The notes: generated from the sequence alone by a model not told the origin. A DNA stretch of 64,000 nucleotides from Rahnella rivi (GCF_019049655.1 NZ_JAFMOX010000064.1:62001-126000); one strand, 5' to 3'. Counted from the stretch's first letter, positions 17,825 through 26,645 are shown. Program-made: numbers and translations.

Positions 17825-18907
17825 ATGAACAAAAGCACTTACTTGTTCCCTTTTTTTATAGTATTAACCTTAATTTGTTTTCCTAAAGAAGGTCTTGCTG
17901 TAGTTGAGTCTTATTACTCGAGGAATTATACTTCTGGGGACATTGTTATTAATAATGCTGCGGATAGCATGGCATTTGCTACTGTCTTAGCTGGTTCGGG
18001 GATAGGCAGGCAGGTAAAAATATGTTCGAACAATACAATTAATTATAGCCTTAGAAGGGTTGATTACGTTCCAGTTGCAAGCTATTTAGGTCAGACTTAT
18101 TCAAGTGCAGGTTCTAGTGTTATGTATTTGTTTGATACTGGCGCACCGGGGTTTGCACTAATTCCCTTTTATAATGTGTCATCTAATGCAGCGATGATAA
18201 CTTACGGACAAACAGTCAGAACTACTGTCTGGAGTGGTAATTATGATAATGGTGCACGCGTTTATAATGGAATACCTACTACTTATGGTTCGTATATTTG
18301 GAAAGGTTCAGACCGCCCTAATGATGGCTATACCTTAATTCCGGGGCAAGAAATGTTCCGTTTCGAATGTTACGATGAAACAAATACCCTCCAGGAAATT
18401 ATTCATATCAGTACAGGTAGCGCAAATGTAAGAGCTTCAATTAGAACTTGTACCCCAAATGTCGTGACAGCTTCTGTTGACATGGGGGCTGTGGCCATGT
18501 CTTCTTTACTCAATTCGGCTGCATCACAATTAATAAATACTCAGCAGGTAACATTCTCGCTTGTTTGCGATCCAAGCATCGCACTGTATTACTCAGTTTC
18601 AGATTTAAATAATCCTGCTAATCGAAGCACTATCACCTCCTTAACCTCTGATTCAACAGCTTCGGGTATAGGTTTCACATTAACGAATTCTTCCGGAACC
18701 CAGCTTTCTTTCGGTCCTGATGGCTCAGCAAAAGATATCCCCGGCCAGACTAAGTATTTTATTGGCAACAGCGGCGGTGTTGTGGGTTCTGACAAAAACC
18801 TTCCGATGGCACTTACTTTAGGATTTAGTTACGTCCGTGATACATCCAAAGACTTAAAGAGTGGTACTGCAAAATCATTGATAGGCATTACTTATTCTTA
18901 TCAATAA
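17825..18907 (+). CDS. Fimbrial tip adhesin (two-domain FimH-like)
   Basis: 360-aa secreted protein, about twice pilin length, as expected for a tip adhesin with a receptor-binding N-terminal domain (about 25-210) and a C-terminal pilin domain (about 215-360). Signal peptide ends at KEGLAV. N-domain cysteines occur in VKICSNN and FRFECYD; the pilin domain has ASIRTCTPN and FSLVCDPS and ends GITYSYQ. SD AAGGATG. It is last in the operon, the usual place of an adhesin. Receptor specificity cannot be read from sequence. Confidence 0.85.
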   Translation: MNKSTYLFPFFIVLTLICFPKEGLAVVESYYSRNYTSGDIVINNAADSMAFATVLAGSGIGRQVKICSNNTINYSLRRVDYVPVASYLGQTYSSAGSSVMYLFDTGAPGFALIPFYNVSSNAAMITYGQTVRTTVWSGNYDNGARVYNGIPTTYGSYIWKGSDRPNDGYTLIPGQEMFRFECYDETNTLQEIIHISTGSANVRASIRTCTPNVVTASVDMGAVAMSSLLNSAASQLINTQQVTFSLVCDPSIALYYSVSDLNNPANRSTITSLTSDSTASGIGFTLTNSSGTQLSFGPDGSAKDIPGQTKYFIGNSGGVVGSDKNLPMALTLGFSYVRDTSKDLKSGTAKSLIGITYSYQ

Positions 18908-19840
18908 CCTAGCAACATTATGTATCGATTCTCTGCAAATACGGTAAAAAGAGCCTGAGCGCGTGGTTGTCAGCATCCCAGCCACTTCTGTCCACTGCTG
19001 CCCAATGCTGATCCTTTCCCACACATATTCCCAGGCATTCGCGGGTGTAAGGTTTTATAACTGTCAACAGGCGCAGTCGTCGCCTGTCAAACAACGCATA
19101 AAAACAAAATCCATGCCCCGGATGGGGTTTGGATATAAACCCTGAGGCTTCGGTGGCCGCAGCCGGGCAGAAAACGCAGTGATGTCTGGTTATTAATACG
19201 CTAATTTTATTGAAGCTTGCACAGTGATAACTACTACATCATGGAATATCTCAGCTTGCTCTGACTTCATGAATATAATGTTTCTTTGAGTCTGAATGAA
19301 TACCAGCCTTTTTCCCGGAGAATATAAAAAACCATGTCCAATTACATCCAACTACTTTAAGTGTACAAAAATTCATTAATTTACATATCTTATTCCTCAC
19401 ATCAAGATACATAACGCCAACATAAACATTAATTTACACGATAATGAAATATTATTACATTGATTTTAAATTTATGACTAACAATGCGTTAATAATATAA
19501 ATACGTGCGGAGTTCTGTAAGGCAGGCAGGGCTCAGTAATCTTAAAGATTTATAAATCGTTATCAATAGTGGATTAAGTTTTTATCTTTGATGTTGTTAG
19601 ACTGCTGTTTAGTTAAACAGTGTCATGATAAACATCACTCACTACTATCCTGTCAGGAACAGTAATGTAAAATTCTGAGATAGAAATACTTAGCATTCCC
19701 TTTTGGCGTTCATTAATGATATGGGAAATATTCTATATGCATGATGGTTAAAGTGTTTTTTTTAATTACGATATGCATTCTAGCCATGCTGCGGATATTT
19801 TATTTTATATCAAGATTAAATTCAATAACTAGGTCTGATT
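18908..19840. other. Intergenic region with a GC-richer gene remnant
   Basis: 933 bp between the adhesin and the first LuxR gene. About 18950-19195 is visibly GC-richer than its surroundings. On the minus strand it contains a protein-like but truncated frame (NLTPANAWEYVWERISIG, then QQWTEVAGMLTTTRSG) starting just after a stop near 19058. I do not recognise it, and it has no start codon. The remaining ~600 bp is AT-rich with no supported gene. Confidence 0.4.
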
Positions 19841-20455
19841 ATGTTTGTAATTGGGAGTTGTTTATTTTCTATTCATTGTGAAGATCGTTTTTTTAAAATA
19901 GAATTACAAGAAATCTTTAAGGACATATGTTCATCAGTTAAATTGCCTGTTAATAATGGCATTCCATTCGAATTAGAGCTCGCTGACTATTTTGTCGTTG
20001 ACATCATAGTTCTGTCTTCTAAGGCTATATATGAGAAAATACCTGAACAAATTCTTAAGAAAAAAAAGAATCACGCTGCAATAATATTTTGTTCTGACTC
20101 AATGACACACATACTCACCGGTATTACAGGATACGATCTCGTTTCGTGTATTCCGATGGATGTCAAACTGGAGAAGTTAGCTCAGATTTTTTGTGTGCTA
20201 GTGTTTGGCACGGAAGGAGCAAAAAAATCTTTGTTTACAAAGACGGGTTTGGCCCCCTTGACCTGTAATGAAATGCGTGTGTCTTCACTATTGAGTAAAG
20301 GACTAAATCAATATGATATTAGTCAATTTACAGGCATTAACCCAAAGACTGTGAGTTTACATTTAAGATCAGCCATGACCAAATTTAAAGTTAAGACTTT
20401 GTTAGAGTACAGAGTAAAGCTTTCACATATCGATACTCTCGATGGCTTCAATTGA
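19841..20455 (+). CDS. LuxR-type transcriptional regulator with pseudo-receiver N-terminus (copy 1)
   Basis: 204 aa. C-terminal LuxR/FixJ HTH at about 140-195: LTCNEMRVSSLLSKGLNQYD, then TGINPKTVSLHLRSAMTKF. The N-terminal ~130 residues have receiver-like hydrophobic strand spacing (YFVVDIIVLSSKAIYEK, AAIIFCSDSMTH), but I see no acidic pocket plus conserved lysine, so phosphorylation is doubtful. The start ATG has AGG at 9 nt. The paralogue at 21040-21642 shares the whole architecture. Position after the fimbrial operon suggests they regulate fimbriae or motility, as FimZ-, EcpR- and SfaB-like proteins do; this is inference. Confidence 0.82.
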   Translation: MFVIGSCLFSIHCEDRFFKIELQEIFKDICSSVKLPVNNGIPFELELADYFVVDIIVLSSKAIYEKIPEQILKKKKNHAAIIFCSDSMTHILTGITGYDLVSCIPMDVKLEKLAQIFCVLVFGTEGAKKSLFTKTGLAPLTCNEMRVSSLLSKGLNQYDISQFTGINPKTVSLHLRSAMTKFKVKTLLEYRVKLSHIDTLDGFN

Positions 20456-21039
20456 GTTAGTCACCATGATTTATATCAGGAATCTAACAACGCGAAATGG
20501 AAGATGTCAGTGAACTCTATACTTAATTGTCTTTTTGCATATCTTATTCCGCCCAAAGTGGGGTGAGTAACGTCTTCACTTCAACCATGATGAAACGTCC
20601 ACAACGGGGCATTCTTTGGAATGAATTGATTATTCATTTTAAATTATCAAGGCGTTTAAAATGTTAATTTCTATCAATGTGATTGTATCTATCGTTGCTA
20701 GCAATTAGTGATTTATGATTATGATTAATCACTTATGTTATTATTTCTTGCTGCATGTGAAAAATCCTAGTTTATATCGCTTCAATCCTAATTGGGCACA
20801 ACGTGCAGTATGAATATTCCTATTTTATTTGGTTTGTTAATTTAAAGAGAAGCCACTATTTCGTTTTCGATATTAGGATTATGCTCATTATGTCATTTCT
20901 CCTTACAGCTTTGACGAGTTGCTTTAGTTAGTTCCTGTTGGTAAAAAGGATAACGATCTTTAAGTTTTTTTATTAGCGATTGCTTAAGATATTCAATTGC
21001 AATTCGCTAGAGCTGTTGCTATTAATATGGACTTTGAAT
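20456..21039. other. Intergenic region between the two LuxR paralogues
   Basis: 584 bp, AT-rich, no supported gene. An inverted repeat AGTGATT (20707-20713) / AATCACT (20727-20733) could be an operator for one of the flanking regulators. No terminator with a T-run is evident after the first gene. Confidence 0.4.
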
Positions 21040-21642
21040 ATGTTGTCATATGGAAATTCACTTTTTTCTATTTACTGCAAGGATTATTACTTTAAGGTTG
21101 GCTTGCAAAAACTTTTAGATGATATATATCATTCTCATGTAGTAAATGTAAGGCTCATTAATCGACATGAGTCAAGATATAACGATTATTTTCAAGCTGA
21201 TATTGTCGTCTTATCTTCCAGGAGCATATTTGAAAAGTTACCTGAACGTAGCCCTTCGCTTGATAGAGGAGGAGCAGTGATCGTTTTCTGTACTTTTTCA
21301 ATGTCAGAAGTTGTGAGAGGCATAAGAGGGTATGAAAATGCACTTTTTATTGCCCCTGACACAGGATTAGATCAGATTTTAAACATCTTTAAAATGGTTA
21401 TGTTTGGTTCGCCTTTAATTAGGAATAATCTTTTTGTAAGAACTGAAAATTTAGCCTTAACAAATAAGGAACGTAAAGTCTCTGATCTGCTCAGGAAAGG
21501 TCTAAGCCATAATGAGATAAGTACAATAACGGGCATAACACCTAAAACAGTTAGCTCTCATTTAAGGTCAGCTATGCAGAAATACAAAGTAAGCACTTTA
21601 CTGGAATACAGAATTAAGCTCATTCACATGCAACAATTCTAG
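21040..21642 (+). CDS. LuxR-type transcriptional regulator with pseudo-receiver N-terminus (copy 2)
   Basis: 200 aa from the ATG at 21040. The frame is open to a TTG at 20980, but the ATG aligns with the start of its paralogue (MLSYGNSLFSIYCKDYYFK against MFVIGSCLFSIHCEDRFFK). No good SD is visible for either start. C-terminal HTH: LTNKERKVSDLLRKGLSHNE, then TGITPKTVSSHLRSAMQKY. The N-domain repeats the YFQADIVVLSSRSIFEKLPE pattern of copy 1. The pair clearly arose by duplication; divergence is much greater in the N-domain than in the HTH. Confidence 0.82.
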   Translation: MLSYGNSLFSIYCKDYYFKVGLQKLLDDIYHSHVVNVRLINRHESRYNDYFQADIVVLSSRSIFEKLPERSPSLDRGGAVIVFCTFSMSEVVRGIRGYENALFIAPDTGLDQILNIFKMVMFGSPLIRNNLFVRTENLALTNKERKVSDLLRKGLSHNEISTITGITPKTVSSHLRSAMQKYKVSTLLEYRIKLIHMQQF

Positions 21643-22083
21643 AACTTAAATTTCGGTCAGACACTTGTAATCAATAAGTTCGTCCCGGTTCAGGAAATTT
21701 ACTAACTCACTATTTATTATAGTGTTTTTGATTCCCTGGTATTGGCCACTTGGCTTACTCATACATTGTACGGAACAATGTATGAGTTTTTTTCACACTT
21801 TTTAAATTGCATGTAGCGAAGTATGATAGTTGGGCTAATAAATTTACGAAGGAGCAACGGTATATTCATAAACTCGAGCCCCACTCCACTAAATGGCGCA
21901 CTCATCATTTTAATATAGAATCTTCAGTCTACAATGACAGAGGTATATAATAGAATTCCTTATTAATATCAGCATAAATATTGAATGCTTAATGTAGTCT
22001 TGAAAATTTTTTTACTCAGTGGATTTAGTAACTTTCTCGTCCGGTATTTTTTCTCTTATACATTGAAAATTATGCCTGCTTAG
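21643..22083. other. Intergenic region downstream of LuxR copy 2
   Basis: 441 bp, AT-rich, no supported gene. It contains the strong terminator hairpin listed separately and otherwise nothing recognised. Confidence 0.5.
21757..21793 (+). terminator. Strong rho-independent terminator
   Basis: 13-bp perfect stem ACTCATACATTGT / ACAATGTATGAGT, 5-nt loop ACGGA, then seven T. It lies 115 bp after the LuxR copy 2 stop. It could end that transcript or be the 3' end of an unlisted small RNA. Confidence 0.85.
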
Positions 22084-22332
22084 CTAGTCGTTATCCCGAG
22101 TTTCATGCATCTGTTCAAGTATATTGCGATAAATATCGGCCTTTGTTACGTCCTTCTCCATTTCAAGCTTTTTAACCAGGCCTCGAATGATGTCCTTTCG
22201 GCTGACCGATTTATGCGTTGAGGTAAGTTCGGCAAAAAGTTGCAAATATGTCTTCCTTTCACCCAGTGTGCCTTCGCTCATAGCTTTAAAGTAGTCATCA
22301 ATCTGATTGGATGTGCTTTTCTTCTGTGTCAT
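22084..22332 (-). CDS. YmgB/AriR-family biofilm/acid-resistance regulator
   Basis: 82 aa. The C-terminal half (SRKDIIRGLVKKLEMEKDVT, then KADIYRNILEQM) matches the YmgB/AriR signature (NKNIILSLIHSLETTSDI, then LKADVIRKTLEI), and IDDYFKA corresponds to ALASYFRS. In E. coli YmgB/AriR and relatives connect the blue-light/Rcs pathway to biofilm formation and acid resistance. Start ATG at 22332 has a good SD (GGAG, 8 nt); the frame is open to 22398, but that start has no SD. Presence in an island with acid and fimbrial genes fits the family role. Confidence 0.68.
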   Translation of the reverse strand: MTQKKSTSNQIDDYFKAMSEGTLGERKTYLQLFAELTSTHKSVSRKDIIRGLVKKLEMEKDVTKADIYRNILEQMHETRDND

Positions 22333-23148
22333 GCTATTTCTCCATTTAAGTCTCAAATCTTTAAGAGACTGCCGCAACTTTTTTCTGAGAGGTTCCATCT
22401 CAAGGCTGCTGACCTCTTAGCAACTTTTCTTAGCACCTGTAATTTTAATAATAATATTTTAGTGGGAGAGATCAATATGGTAATTCCTAAAATTTTCACA
22501 CTGTAATGGTCTAATCATTCTGGACACTTTGTTAGAGATATAATGAGTAACGCTACCAAGGTGAGATTAGCTCCAGGACTCAATCCAGTCGCATACCAAG
22601 CGGATATCCACTGCTTGCAGGGATACTTACAATTCTCGCTGGATAAACAGATCTGTGATTTTTTACTGGCATATGCTGGTGGAGGCACTGCATTTTTTGA
22701 ACTTTACCGAAAAAGGGTTCAGAATACCTCTGGCATAAAAACTAATTTATAACCAGGTGTCGCCGCACTGTTTATTTAAAGGGATAAGTAACATCAGTGA
22801 CGTAATGTTATTTATTAAACTGACAGGGGAATTTGGCTATAGAAAATCCAATAACGTTCTCGTAGTAACGAACTGACATTTAATTAATCGCACTTTAAAA
22901 AGTTTCGTAATTAAGATATCCTTAACGCCAGGCATACAGAGCAGCTTGAAATTAACAACTACATTTAAATCATGTTCTGTGAATCCTTCACATTTAAAAA
23001 TAGTGTAAAAATATTTTCACCAGTATCGCAATTTAACTGATCTAATACTTTTTTATTAAATTGTGAGCATTTTTATCTGCGTCGAACTGAAGTTTTTAAT
23101 AATTTTCGAAGTCAAAAAATAGAAATTATCCGTACTATAAGAACCATG
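22333..23148. other. Accessory intergenic region
   Basis: 816 bp, AT-rich. A 69-codon frame (22543-22752) has no homology I recognise and no clear SD. GGTCTAATCATTCTGGACAC at 22508-22527 resembles the terminal sequence of some IS3-group elements, so it may be an IS scar. No intact gene is supported. Confidence 0.35.
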
Positions 23149-23403
23149 CTACTTCTCCTGTTTTGATAAAAACAGATCAATCGCAACTCGAACTCTCTGG
23201 TGGCATTCAGCGCCTTCTCTTGCAAAGTTAGCAAGCATCCCATTATAAATGCCCACCAATAGGGGACGTGATTGCAGATGGTGTTTTTCAAATAAAATAT
23301 TCAGGGCATCAATAGCTGATTGTCGGGGAGCAAAAATATGTGTAGCATCCAAATGGAACGTGAACCGCTGCTGGTAACGATGTTCTGACTGACAGCTTGT
23401 CAA
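23149..23403 (-). CDS. Hypothetical 84-aa protein, TTG start
   Basis: Not recognised. Possible soluble helical protein: FAPRQSAIDALNILFEKHHL, then GIYNGMLANFAREGAECHQR. No ATG is available; the TTG at 23403 has GGAAAG about 9 nt upstream. It is transcribed in the same direction as the integrase, which lies 330 bp away upstream of it, and may be a small cargo or regulatory gene of the island. The frame could also be a C-terminal remnant of a longer gene. Confidence 0.35.
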   Translation of the reverse strand: MTSCQSEHRYQQRFTFHLDATHIFAPRQSAIDALNILFEKHHLQSRPLLVGIYNGMLANFAREGAECHQRVRVAIDLFLSKQEK

Positions 23404-23733
23404 AATCTGAGACTTTCCATCCCCACTACTACCATATAAAAAATAATCTCATAAAGTTTAGCAAAATCCAAGTAGCGTTGCATATTGGCTTCAATTTCTT
23501 GTTTAACAAAAGTTGTCATTTACTTCATCAAATACATCTCTATGTCGATGAATTTCAGTGTAATCTGTGTTTCGATATATATCCCTCACAGCGCCACATG
23601 AAGCGATAATTAAATTAAAATGAAGACATTAACCTCACTGATGGAATTGTCAGTGAGGTCCGCGGTTGGTATCTATTAGTTAAGGGCCACTTTTCGTGTT
23701 CACATGGAATGTATTCGTCAGCCATCAGCCATT
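23404..23733. other. Intergenic region downstream of the integrase
   Basis: 330 bp without a supported gene. TTAACCTCACTGA...TCAGTGAGG around 23629-23660 forms an inverted repeat (CCTCACTGA / TCAGTGAGG) without a clear T-run; it may end integrase or opposing transcription. Confidence 0.4.
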
Positions 23734-25002
23734 CTAAATTCTCATCGATGCATTAATCTTTGCGTAATCAAATGGACTCGTCGCGCTTTCCCGATTCGCA
23801 TCCAGAAAATCAGCCCACCACTGCAGCATTAGTCTGCGCTCATCCAAGTGCTCAGCCTTATGAATGTAAGAGGCACGTACAGAGTTACGCTCCTGATGGC
23901 TCATCTGTCGCTCTACCGCATCCTTAGACCAAATCCCCGATTCAATTAACGAACTGCACGCCATGGTTCTGAAGCCATGACCGCAAACCTCGACTTTCGT
24001 ATCGTAGCCCATTACCCGAAGTGCATTGTTTACCGTATTTTCACTCATTGGTTTACGCGGATCATGATCGCCAACGAAAATTAAATCGCGATTACCATTT
24101 AGGCGTTTTATTTTCTCAAGGACTCCAAGGGACTGACGAGATAACGGTACCAGATGCGGCGTTCGCATCTTAGATCCACGGTAAGAATGCTTAACACCTT
24201 CCAATGGTTCGCGATCTGCCGGAATCGTCCACATAGCTGTCTCGAAGTCGATCTCTGACCAGCGGGCGAAACGCAACTCACTTGACCGGATAAAGACCAG
24301 CAATGTCATCTCTATTGCCAAACGAGTGAGCGGTCTGCCGGTGTAGGTGTCGATACGATGAAGTAGTTCAGGAGTGCGGCTAAGTTCTAAGGCGGGACGA
24401 TGTTGCCGTTTTGCTGTAGCGACGGCACCAGCCATTTCCTGAGCGGGATTATAATCGGTCAAACCGCTTTGTACGGCATAGCGCATGATTGCTGTTGTGC
24501 GCTGTTGCAGACGCGAAGCCACCTCAAGACGTCCAGACTTCTCCACGGCTTTTATAGGTGCCAGTAAATCTCGAGTTTTAAGTTCGGTGATATTGTGTTT
24601 ACCAATGGCCGGAAAAAGAAAATCTTCCAGGGTTTTCAAAACTCGAGCACTGTGATCTTTTGACCACTTCTTATTAGTCGCATGCCATTCTCTGGCAACC
24701 ACTTCAAAGGTGAAGACTTCTTTCGCCAACTCTTCTTTTACTGCTCGCTTTTGTTTGCGAGGATCAATCCCAGCGGCAACGAGTTTTCTGGCAGCTTCTC
24801 TTTTATGTCTGGCGTCAGCAAGTGATGTCTCTGGGTAAACACCAAACGCCATCAAGTGTTGCTTGCCGCCAAAGCGAAAGCGGAAACGCCAGTATTTGGA
24901 GCCGTTAGGGTGTATCAGCAAAAACATTCCATCGCCGTCTACTAGCGAGTATTCCTTTGCTTCAGGTTTTGCCGAACGCACCTTGGTATCAGTCAGGGCC
25001 AT
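23734..25002 (-). CDS. P4-type tyrosine integrase of a leuX genomic island
   Basis: 422-aa site-specific recombinase. N-terminal DUF4102 arm-binding domain (MALTDTKVRSAKPEAKEYSL, DGDGMFLLIHPNGSKYWRFR), SAM-like core-binding domain, and catalytic C-terminus with the first Arg in FIRSSELRFARWSEID, HxxR in GHGFRTMA, and the tyrosine nucleophile in SVRASYIHKAEHLDERR. It lies 200 bp from the 3' end of leuX, in the same orientation. This is the standard arrangement of P4-like islands and indicates that the island extends to lower coordinates. It appears intact. Confidence 0.94.
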   Translation of the reverse strand: MALTDTKVRSAKPEAKEYSLVDGDGMFLLIHPNGSKYWRFRFRFGGKQHLMAFGVYPETSLADARHKREAARKLVAAGIDPRKQKRAVKEELAKEVFTFEVVAREWHATNKKWSKDHSARVLKTLEDFLFPAIGKHNITELKTRDLLAPIKAVEKSGRLEVASRLQQRTTAIMRYAVQSGLTDYNPAQEMAGAVATAKRQHRPALELSRTPELLHRIDTYTGRPLTRLAIEMTLLVFIRSSELRFARWSEIDFETAMWTIPADREPLEGVKHSYRGSKMRTPHLVPLSRQSLGVLEKIKRLNGNRDLIFVGDHDPRKPMSENTVNNALRVMGYDTKVEVCGHGFRTMACSSLIESGIWSKDAVERQMSHQERNSVRASYIHKAEHLDERRLMLQWWADFLDANRESATSPFDYAKINASMRI

Positions 25003-25029
25003 GATGGTATTCCTTCCATATGCTGCCGT

Positions 25030-25077
25030 GAGTATATAAGCATTATCGAACCAGCATATATACTCGGTTCTATACTC
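25030..25077. repeat. Repeated ATACTC motifs upstream of the integrase
   Basis: GAGTATATA (25030-25038), TATATACTC (25057-25065) and TATACTC (25071-25077) form an inverted pair plus a third copy between the integrase start and leuX. These may be integrase arm sites or an autoregulatory operator. Confidence 0.55.
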
Positions 25078-25163
25078 ACAAGCATGTTGATGTGGGGTAA
25101 CTCAGATTGACATCGGTTGACTGAAACGCGGGGGAAAGCCTTGCGGGGACTGGATTTTAGGCA

Positions 25164-25188
25164 TAAAAAAAGACCTCAGTTGAGGTCT
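25164..25188 (-). terminator. Terminator downstream of leuX
   Basis: Stem AGACCTCA / TGAGGTCT followed on the minus strand by seven T, 14 bp beyond the tRNA 3' end. A good rho-independent terminator separating leuX from the integrase. Confidence 0.85.
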
Positions 25189-25201
25189 ATTTACATACTA
25201 A

Positions 25202-25286
25202 TGGTGCCGAAGGCCGGAATCGAACCGGCACGCCTTGCGGCGGTTGATTTTGAGTCAACTGCGTCTACCGATTTCGCCACTTCGGC
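25202..25286 (-). tRNA. leuX: tRNA-Leu (anticodon CAA)
   Basis: 85 nt including an encoded CCA. Acceptor stem GCCGAAG / CTTCGGC, discriminator A. The anticodon arm GTTGA-CTCAAAA-TCAAC gives anticodon CAA (codon UUG), followed by a long class II variable arm and a T-loop GGTTCGAACC. This is the leuX-type tRNA, a well-known integration hotspot. The adjacent integrase shows it is used here. Confidence 0.96.
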
Positions 25287-25505
25287 ACAGAAAGTAGTAT
25301 GCGGAAAACGTGGGCATTATACCCAGCCCAGCAGGTCACGCAATAGTTATCCCACCCTGTTCGGTTTAAGTGTTGAAAAAACAAACATCAGCAGCGGTAA
25401 GTGGGGGTTTTGTTGACAAAAATCTTCGATTTGGGCGCGTTTTTCTCATGCCGTTTCTCAAACTTCGCATTAGTATACAAATCACGAATAGTTGATGCCC
25501 TGTTG

Positions 25506-26645
25506 ATGGATACCCGCTTGTTGAAAAAAATCTCTCTTTCGCTCCTTGCCCTGGCCTTTGCCAGTACGCCTTTATGGAGCTATGCGCAACAAAACGCGCG
25601 TCTCGCGTCGCAGGTCGTGGATGACCATGCAGAACATATTTTTTACGGCAGTGGCGCAATGGGAATGGCGCTGGTGGTGGTGGATAACAATCAGCAGGTG
25701 TTCCGCAGTTTTGGTGAAACCCGCCCTGGTTCCGATGTGCGTCCACGTGAAGACTCCCTCGTGCGCGTCGCGTCGCTGACTAAGCTGATTACCAGCGAAG
25801 TGCTGGTCAAAATGGCGCAACAGGGCAAAGTCAGTATTAATGACCCGCTGCGTAAATATGCACCTGCCGGTGCCCGCGTACCCAGTTACAACGGCACCAA
25901 TCCCATCACGTTGCTGAATCTGGCGACGCACACCAGTGGGCTGCCGCGTGAGCAACCGGGTGGCGTTGCGCACCGTGATGTATTTACCTGGCCGACGAAA
26001 AGCGATCGCTGGAACTGGCTGAGCGTCGCCAAAATGACCGTGCCGCCGGGCGCCCGCGCGTCTTACTCTAATCTGGCATTTGATCTGTTGTCGGATGCGT
26101 TATCAAAAGCCGCGAATAAACCTTACACCCAACTTCTGCGCGAGCAGATCACCCAGCCGCTCGGCATGATCGACACCACGCTCACACCAAATGCCAGCCA
26201 GTGTGCAAGGCTGATGGTGGGCCTGCGACCGACGCCATGCATCAACACCACCGCAGCAGCAGGCAGTGGCGGGCTGTACTCGACGCCGGCTGATATGGGC
26301 CGCTGGATGCGTCAGTTCCTCGGGCAACGCACCTCTACCGCCGAGATGGCGCAGAAAATGTATTACAAACGTTCTGATTTAGTGTCGCTCAAGGGGATGG
26401 ACGTACCGGGCATGGCTGACTCGCTGGGCATGGGATGGGTGACCATGGCGCCAACCCCACTGTTACCGCGCATCATTCAGAAAACCGGTGGCGGCGGTGG
26501 TTTTATCACTTATGTTGCGATGGTACCGCAACGCGGTGTCGGTGTGTTCGTGGTGGTGACCCGCAGCGAGCTGACCAAGTTTAAAAACATGAGTGATGGC
26601 GTGAACGATCTGGTGGCTGATCTGGTGCGCAATAACGAGATCTGA
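25506..26645 (+). CDS. ampH: Penicillin-binding protein AmpH (D,D-carboxypeptidase/endopeptidase)
   Basis: 379-aa class C beta-lactamase-fold enzyme acting on periplasmic peptidoglycan peptides. Signal peptide MDTRLLKKISLSLLALAFAS through SYA; catalytic SxxK motif is S90-L-T-K93 (VRVASLTKL), the YSN-type motif is in ASYSNLAFD, and KTG is in IIQKTGGGGGFITY. HIFYGSGAMGMALVVVD and TRPGSDVRP match E. coli AmpH closely. The frame extends to 25401, but the ATG at 25506 begins the signal sequence. It is a core gene, the first protein-coding gene beyond leuX and the island boundary. Confidence 0.93.
   Translation: MDTRLLKKISLSLLALAFASTPLWSYAQQNARLASQVVDDHAEHIFYGSGAMGMALVVVDNNQQVFRSFGETRPGSDVRPREDSLVRVASLTKLITSEVLVKMAQQGKVSINDPLRKYAPAGARVPSYNGTNPITLLNLATHTSGLPREQPGGVAHRDVFTWPTKSDRWNWLSVAKMTVPPGARASYSNLAFDLLSDALSKAANKPYTQLLREQITQPLGMIDTTLTPNASQCARLMVGLRPTPCINTTAAAGSGGLYSTPADMGRWMRQFLGQRTSTAEMAQKMYYKRSDLVSLKGMDVPGMADSLGMGWVTMAPTPLLPRIIQKTGGGGGFITYVAMVPQRGVGVFVVVTRSELTKFKNMSDGVNDLVADLVRNNEI

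Noticed and set aside
22543..22752. 69-codon plus-strand frame in the island
   Set aside because: No recognisable family, no clear ribosome site and no operon context; left as unassigned sequence.
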